From positions 1 to 9,738 of the forward strand of contig QOAH01000017.1 in NCBI GenBank assembly GCA_003978185.1: DNA of 9,738 nt. The letters run 5' to 3'. Under the pieces are notes generated by a model. It saw only the letters and a list, made by a program, of their open reading frames with translations, had not been told where the DNA came from and ran no database searches. Below, in pieces: positions 6,536 to 9,738 of the stretch; positions within the stretch are counted from its first letter, which is position 1; each line of letters starts with the position of its first letter. Position numbers and translations under genes: made by a program. Source of the stretch: Candidatus Thioglobus sp. (GTDB lineage Bacteria > Pseudomonadota > Gammaproteobacteria > PS1 > Thioglobaceae).

Positions 6536-7050
6536 AGAATGGCTTTCTCTAGATCGGCAATATTCATTTCACCCATGCGAAAATCTATCAATTTGCCTTT
6601 TGGGCTGTAGATGTAAGTGGTTGGCATACCAAGTACTTCGCCAAATTTCTTAAACTCTTTACTGTTGATATCGTCGAATAAAATTATCGGATAGTTCACC
6701 ATGTAAGTGTCAGTGAATTCGACAATTGTAGATTTGTCTGCTCCCTCATAATCCAGCCCTAATATTTGCACCTTATCGGCGTGTTTTTCATAAAATTCAA
6801 CAAAGGCAGGGATTTCTTTTAGACAAGGTGGGCACCAGGTAGCCCAAAAATTTACTACTAAAAATTTACCTTCAACAGTCTTGTTAGTGTGCGTATTACC
6901 GTTCAAATCAACTACTGAAAAATCAGGTAGTTTTGTTGATTTTTCATCTTGCCACATTTTTGAAGCTTTGGCGACAATTTCGTCAATGGTAATTGCTTGT
7001 GTCGTTGTTAATGGCAAAAAAAGTGCGAGTATAATTAGAATTTTTTTCAT
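6532..7050 (-). CDS. TlpA/ResA-like exported thioredoxin-fold protein
   Basis: This 172-residue protein has a cleavable signal peptide (MKK, hydrophobic residues 4-14, probable cleavage after TQA at 17-19), so it acts in the periplasm, free or loosely anchored. The thioredoxin domain spans about residues 40-172. It has the FWATWCPPC active site (Cys73-Pro-Pro-Cys76), the cis-proline loop GMPTTYIY (Pro143), and the N-terminal strand LPDFSVVDLNG typical of the TlpA/ResA/DsbE group. Such proteins usually reduce or exchange disulfides in the periplasm, for example during cytochrome c or oxidase assembly. No cytochrome-maturation gene is present here to fix the partner. The start codon is only 15 bp from the divergent ArsC start and no Shine-Dalgarno site is visible. 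The stop overlaps that of epmB by TTAA. Confidence 0.9.
   Translation of the reverse strand: MKKILIILALFLPLTTTQAITIDEIVAKASKMWQDEKSTKLPDFSVVDLNGNTHTNKTVEGKFLVVNFWATWCPPCLKEIPAFVEFYEKHADKVQILGLDYEGADKSTIVEFTDTYMVNYPIILFDDINSKEFKKFGEVLGMPTTYIYSPKGKLIDFRMGEMNIADLEKAIL
7005..7035 (+). promoter_or_regulatory. Candidate promoter for the ArsC-like gene, inside the opposing thioredoxin gene
   Basis: A perfect TATAAT (7030-7035) lies within the signal-peptide codons of the minus-strand thioredoxin gene. TTGTTA (7005-7010) stands 19 bp upstream, which is longer than ideal. A start near 7042 would leave a leader of about 24 nt before the ATG at 7066. With only 15 bp between the two divergent start codons, any promoter for either gene must lie inside its neighbour. 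Confidence 0.4.
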
Positions 7051-7065
7051 AATCAGTTTTTAATA

Positions 7066-7413
7066 ATGAGTGTAAAAATTTACCATAATCCAAGATGTAC
7101 AAAATCTAGACTAACGTTAGCTATTTTAGAAGAAAAAGGCCTAGACTTCGAAGTAATTAAATATCTTGAAGATACGCCGAGTGTCGCAGAATTGAAAGGT
7201 TTGTTAGACGAGCTTAAGATGGATCCACGCTCTTTGATGCGCACATTTGAAGCGCCTTATAAAGAAAACAATTTAGATGATGAGTCACTCAGCGAAGATC
7301 AGCTTATTCAAGCGATGGTTGATAATCCAATTTTAATTGAACGCCCGATTGTCAAAACTGATAAAGGCATTGCTATTGGGCGACCACCTGAAAATGTTTT
7401 AGCGATTTTGTAA
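7066..7413 (+). CDS. arsC: ArsC-family (glutaredoxin-type) arsenate reductase
   Basis: This 115-residue cytoplasmic protein belongs to the ArsC/Spx/YffB thioredoxin-like family. The ArsC active-site set is complete: catalytic Cys11 in HNPRCTKSR, and three arginines, Arg59 (SLMRT), Arg93 (ILIERPIV) and Arg106 (AIGRPPE), aligning with Arg60, Arg94 and Arg107 of the plasmid R773 enzyme. Such enzymes reduce arsenate to arsenite using glutathione and glutaredoxin. The protein lacks the C-terminal extension of the 141-residue R773 enzyme, like many chromosomal short ArsC proteins. No arsenite pump or ArsR is visible, so arsenate may not be the only or main substrate. The start has no ribosome site. 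The stop lies 4 bp from that of the convergent GST gene. Confidence 0.88.
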   Translation: MSVKIYHNPRCTKSRLTLAILEEKGLDFEVIKYLEDTPSVAELKGLLDELKMDPRSLMRTFEAPYKENNLDDESLSEDQLIQAMVDNPILIERPIVKTDKGIAIGRPPENVLAIL

Positions 7414-7417
7414 ACGA

Positions 7418-8080
7418 CTATTCATCAACCAGTAAAGTAGATAGATAACCTTCACGTGCTTCGATATTAGAATAATAAACATCATCTATTCCTTCAGATA
7501 CCGAACCCTTAACTTCATCAACTGCTAAGATTGCCTCGCTCCAAGCGCTGAGGTTACTAAATTCATTGAATGATAAGGCATTATCAGTAAATTCATTTAT
7601 CCACGATAAGCGCATAAAGATAGGCGCGAAGGCTGCATCAATCATAGCAAAATCAGCACCATTAAAGAAAGTACCTGTACCTTTGACTGCTTCAACTTTA
7701 GCAAACTTTGAAAATAATGATTCTTTGGCTTTAGCGTAAGTTTCTTTATCGCCAGTTACAAGATTAAATAAGTCATCAAACATTTTGGATGAGAACTCTA
7801 TCCAAGCGCGGTTCTTAGCTTTTTGTATTGCATCAATTGGGTGTAAATCATTTTCACTAATGTCATTGGCAAACTCACTAATCACACTTGATTCAAAAAT
7901 CACTTCATCATCAGCTTTTAATAAGGGCACCTGACCTGTTGGTGAGATGGCTTTAAACCAATCGGGCGGATCCATTGGATTGATAAAAGTAATATCGTAA
8001 TCAATCTTTTGTCTTTTTAAGATGATGATAGCACGTTGTACAAACGGGCAGAGTTTAAAGCTAATGAGTTCTAATTTCAT
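7418..8080 (-). CDS. Glutathione S-transferase family protein
   Basis: The 220-residue protein has the two GST domains. The N-terminal thioredoxin-like domain (1-75) contains LCPFVQRA with Cys11, the cis-proline segment TGQVPLL (Pro52) and the glutathione-contacting E63-S64-S65. A helical C-terminal domain covers about 85-215. A cysteine in a CPF/CPFV context is typical of omega, dehydroascorbate-reductase and related thiol-transferase GSTs rather than conjugating ones, so a glutathione-dependent reductase or deglutathionylation role is more likely. The substrate cannot be read from the sequence. The stringent-starvation protein SspA has the same fold but lacks the catalytic cysteine context. 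The gene starts 2 nt after the rlmH stop. AGGGAA (8091-8086), inside the last codons of rlmH, may be its ribosome site. It appears to be the last gene of the nadD operon. Confidence 0.87.
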   Translation of the reverse strand: MKLELISFKLCPFVQRAIIILKRQKIDYDITFINPMDPPDWFKAISPTGQVPLLKADDEVIFESSVISEFANDISENDLHPIDAIQKAKNRAWIEFSSKMFDDLFNLVTGDKETYAKAKESLFSKFAKVEAVKGTGTFFNGADFAMIDAAFAPIFMRLSWINEFTDNALSFNEFSNLSAWSEAILAVDEVKGSVSEGIDDVYYSNIEAREGYLSTLLVDE

Positions 8081-8082
8081 GG

Positions 8083-8550
8083 TTATTCCCTATGGTATGG
8101 ATGATTGGTCAATAATGAATGCGCACGGTAAATTTGCTCAACGGCTAGTAAGCGCGCCATGGAGTGCGGCAAGGTTAAATTTGATAAGCCCCACAGTTGA
8201 TTGGCATGCTGTTTACAGGCGGAAGATAGCCCGTCTGCACCACCAATTAACAAGGCTATATTGTCACCATTTAGCTGCCAATTTTCCATATTTTTGGCAA
8301 TGTCTTTGGTGGTGTGTTGTTTGCCCTTTTCGTCAAAGGCAATGACTAAGTTCATCCCTTGTGTGGCCTTTATTAGTAACTCGCCTTCTAAAGTTTTAAT
8401 TTGCTCGATATTTTTACCTTTGCGTTTTTGCGCTTCAAGCGTAATTAATTCAAAGTTAAGTGAGGCAGGTAATTGCTTTTGATAATGATTGATGCCTGAT
8501 TGTATCCATTCGGGCATTTTTTTCCCAATCGCAATCAATTTGATTTTCAT
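8083..8550 (-). CDS. rlmH: 23S rRNA (pseudouridine-1915-N3)-methyltransferase RlmH
   Basis: RlmH is a SPOUT-class, SAM-dependent homodimeric enzyme. It methylates pseudouridine 1915 in helix 69 of 23S rRNA and prefers assembled 70S ribosomes. At 155 residues the protein is exactly the family length. It shows the knotted SAM site LIGGADGL (101-108), LTLPHSMAR (125-133), VEQIYRAH (137-144) and the conserved C-terminal end HPYHRE. The gene lies 5 nt downstream of rsfS in the order nadD-rsfS-rlmH found in many bacteria. Its own start lacks a clear Shine-Dalgarno site, so translation is probably coupled to rsfS. The identification is very secure. Confidence 0.97.
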   Translation of the reverse strand: MKIKLIAIGKKMPEWIQSGINHYQKQLPASLNFELITLEAQKRKGKNIEQIKTLEGELLIKATQGMNLVIAFDEKGKQHTTKDIAKNMENWQLNGDNIALLIGGADGLSSACKQHANQLWGLSNLTLPHSMARLLAVEQIYRAHSLLTNHPYHRE

Positions 8551-8555
8551 CTAAA

Positions 8556-8894
8556 TTAGTCTTCAGAACTCTCAGAACCAGACCAAAGCCTTTCTAGCTT
8601 GTAGAATTCTCGAGTTTTTTCTGTCATCACGTGCACAACCACTTCAGCTAAATCAACCAGTACCCAATGGCCTGTTTCTGTGCCTTCAATGCCGACAACT
8701 TTCATGCCTAAGCGTTTAGCTTCAATCTTAATGTTGTTGGCAATACCGCGTACATGCTGTATGGATCGCCCTGTGGTGACAACGATAGCCTCGATATCAG
8801 CGCTTTGCTTTAATACCTTTAAGGTAATAATATCTTCGCCTTTTAATTCTTCAATAGTGTCAGTAACGACTTTGAGTTGTTCTTCTAATTTCAT
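8556..8894 (-). CDS. rsfS: Ribosomal silencing factor RsfS
   Basis: RsfS binds ribosomal protein uL14 on the 50S subunit and blocks joining with 30S, lowering translation under nutrient limitation; it is also linked to 50S assembly. The 112-residue protein contains the family's core: ITLKV (23-27), IVVTTGRSIQHVRGIANNI (37-55), the GxxxGHWVLVDLAEVVVHVM block (71-90) and REFYKLERLW (95-104). It ends in a short acidic-serine tail (SGSESSED). Its ATG overlaps the nadD stop as ATGA, which implies translational coupling. Identification is secure from sequence and gene order. Confidence 0.96.
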   Translation of the reverse strand: MKLEEQLKVVTDTIEELKGEDIITLKVLKQSADIEAIVVTTGRSIQHVRGIANNIKIEAKRLGMKVVGIEGTETGHWVLVDLAEVVVHVMTEKTREFYKLERLWSGSESSED

Positions 8895-9490
8895 AAGTGT
8901 TGTAGGTAGTTAATAATGGACTCTGGCAATAGGCCAGACAAACTTTGTTGTGTATTTATTTTACCTTGAATATCGCTAGAAGAAATATCAAGCAGTTCAG
9001 TATTGGAAAAATACAGTAAACCTGAGGTTTGATCGTGCAGTTCAGCCACAGACTGGGTAAGTGTAAATGAATAAGACGTACTTGGCGCTTGATAATTAGG
9101 TCGTGCAATCACTATAAGGTGCACATATTGGTGAAAGTCTTGGTAATTTTTCCAAGTAGGTAAGTTGATAAAGCTATCCATACCAATAATTAAACAAATA
9201 GGTGTGTCTGGATATTCGTGATTAATATCAATCAAAGATTCAATAGTATAAGAGGCGCTGTCTCGGTTAATTTCGCGCAAATCAATTGACAGTTCGTTAA
9301 ATTCTTGAGTCGCTAATTGCAACATTTCAAGTCGCTGATCGTTAGAAAAGTTAAGCCCATTTTTGTGTACAGGCGCTGCACAAGGCATTAAAAATAGCTT
9401 AGATAAATTAAGTGTGTCTTTTAGTGAAACTACATTTTTTAAATGACCAAAATGAACAGGATCAAACGATCCGCCAAAAAAGCCAATCAT
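8891..9490 (-). CDS. nadD: Nicotinate-nucleotide adenylyltransferase NadD
   Basis: NadD transfers AMP from ATP to nicotinate mononucleotide, giving deamido-NAD, the penultimate step of NAD synthesis in the cytoplasm. The 199-residue protein begins with the nucleotidyltransferase signature GGSFDPVHFGHL (6-17, with the H13-x-x-H16 pair). It continues with MPCAAPVHK (35-43), RDSASYTIESL (76-86) and IIGMDSFINLPTW (101-113), all typical of NadD. The C-terminal nucleotide-binding motif reads ISSSDIQGK (169-177), where most NadD and related enzymes have ISSTxIR; Gln175 replaces the usual arginine. The start and stop both form ATGA overlaps with the neighbours (MBL-fold gene upstream, rsfS downstream). 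It is therefore embedded in a coupled operon. Confidence 0.95.
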   Translation of the reverse strand: MIGFFGGSFDPVHFGHLKNVVSLKDTLNLSKLFLMPCAAPVHKNGLNFSNDQRLEMLQLATQEFNELSIDLREINRDSASYTIESLIDINHEYPDTPICLIIGMDSFINLPTWKNYQDFHQYVHLIVIARPNYQAPSTSYSFTLTQSVAELHDQTSGLLYFSNTELLDISSSDIQGKINTQQSLSGLLPESIINYLQHL

Positions 9491-9738
9491 AACAGGGCGT
9501 CAAGGGCTTGTTGGCTCACTGGCTGCATTGGGTAAGTACGTGAACCATCATGAATATGATTACGATAACGTACAAAATCATCTTCATTGTCAATCATTAA
9601 AAATGGATTACCTGATTTTTGATCAGCCATAGTGGTGGTGATCTGCGAGCCATAATCATGCCCGCAATGTAATAATATTTCATCTGCTATCTGCTTAAAT
9701 TTTTGCATTGAATGGAATAACACACTTGCATCAGCACC
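9487..9738 (-). CDS. Metallo-beta-lactamase-fold hydrolase, C-terminal part (5' end outside window)
   Basis: The minus-strand frame is open to the right edge of the window, giving 83 residues, so the GTG at 9723 should not be taken as a start. The visible part reads like the end of a glyoxalase II/YcbL-type enzyme. A helix is followed by CGHDYG, where the His is the expected final metal ligand of the MBL fold. Then comes a segment with MADQKSGNPFL, matching the usual xxxE-xxxNPFL after that ligand, and a tail. Members hydrolyse hydroxyacyl-glutathione or other thioesters using a binuclear zinc or iron site. The HxHxDH motif is outside the window, so activity cannot be judged. The stop overlaps the nadD ATG by 4 nt. 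Confidence 0.8.
   Translation of the reverse strand, partial: GADASVLFHSMQKFKQIADEILLHCGHDYGSQITTTMADQKSGNPFLMIDNEDDFVRYRNHIHDGSRTYPMQPVSQQALDALL

Noticed and set aside
6881..7063. 60-codon plus-strand frame opposite the thioredoxin gene
   Set aside because: It is antisense to the signal peptide and active-site region of a clear gene and shows no family features.
8022..8913. Plus-strand open frames (8022-8345, 8201-8482, 8680-8913) opposite GST, rlmH and rsfS
   Set aside because: All are antisense to conserved genes in a coupled operon; their translations are rich in Cys, Ser and Pro without motifs, as expected of shadows.
9487..9738. Partial gene before nadD as holA
   Set aside because: The position suggested holA, but the CGHDYG and NPFL motifs belong to the metallo-beta-lactamase fold, not to DNA polymerase III delta.

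Overview
The window is a compact stretch of bacterial chromosome. It is AT-rich, with only one non-coding gap above 100 bp (5215-5344), and almost every gene is a recognisable housekeeping gene of gammaproteobacterial type. UvrD is essentially full length and collinear with the Escherichia coli protein. The ampG-nagZ pair, EpmB, and the nadD-rsfS-rlmH block are all gammaproteobacterial hallmarks. The low GC, tight packing and scarcity of Shine-Dalgarno sites suggest a streamlined marine gammaproteobacterium, for example a relative of the SUP05/Thioglobus sulfur oxidisers. That placement is an impression from protein style, not something demonstrated here. I see no mobile element, CRISPR array, tRNA, rRNA or phage gene.

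Layout. (1) Positions 1-3052, plus strand: the end of a rhodanese-domain gene, the muropeptide permease ampG, the glycosidase nagZ and an unrecognised 93-residue gene form one tightly coupled operon. AmpG imports anhydro-muropeptides and NagZ removes their GlcNAc, so this is a peptidoglycan-recycling unit. (2) Positions 3049-5214, minus strand: uvrD, whose stop codon overlaps the stop of the 93-residue gene. (3) Positions 5215-5344: a divergent regulatory region with plausible promoters both ways. (4) Positions 5345-5580, plus strand: a 61-residue, very acidic small protein with the only canonical Shine-Dalgarno site in the window and a perfect intrinsic terminator. (5) Positions 5594-6535: epmB, the elongation factor P lysine-modification enzyme, beginning only 13 nt after that terminator. 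(6) Positions 6532-8080: three successive thioredoxin-fold genes, namely an exported TlpA-like thioredoxin (minus), an ArsC-type reductase (plus) and a glutathione S-transferase-like protein (minus). (7) Positions 8083-9738, minus strand: rlmH, rsfS, nadD and the end of a metallo-beta-lactamase-fold hydrolase. Together with the GST gene these form an operon with 4-nt overlaps or gaps of 2-5 nt, transcribed from beyond the right edge.

No large undescribed system is visible. The best candidates for novelty are the small acidic protein with its own promoter, ribosome site and terminator immediately before epmB, and the unrecognised small gene translationally coupled to nagZ.
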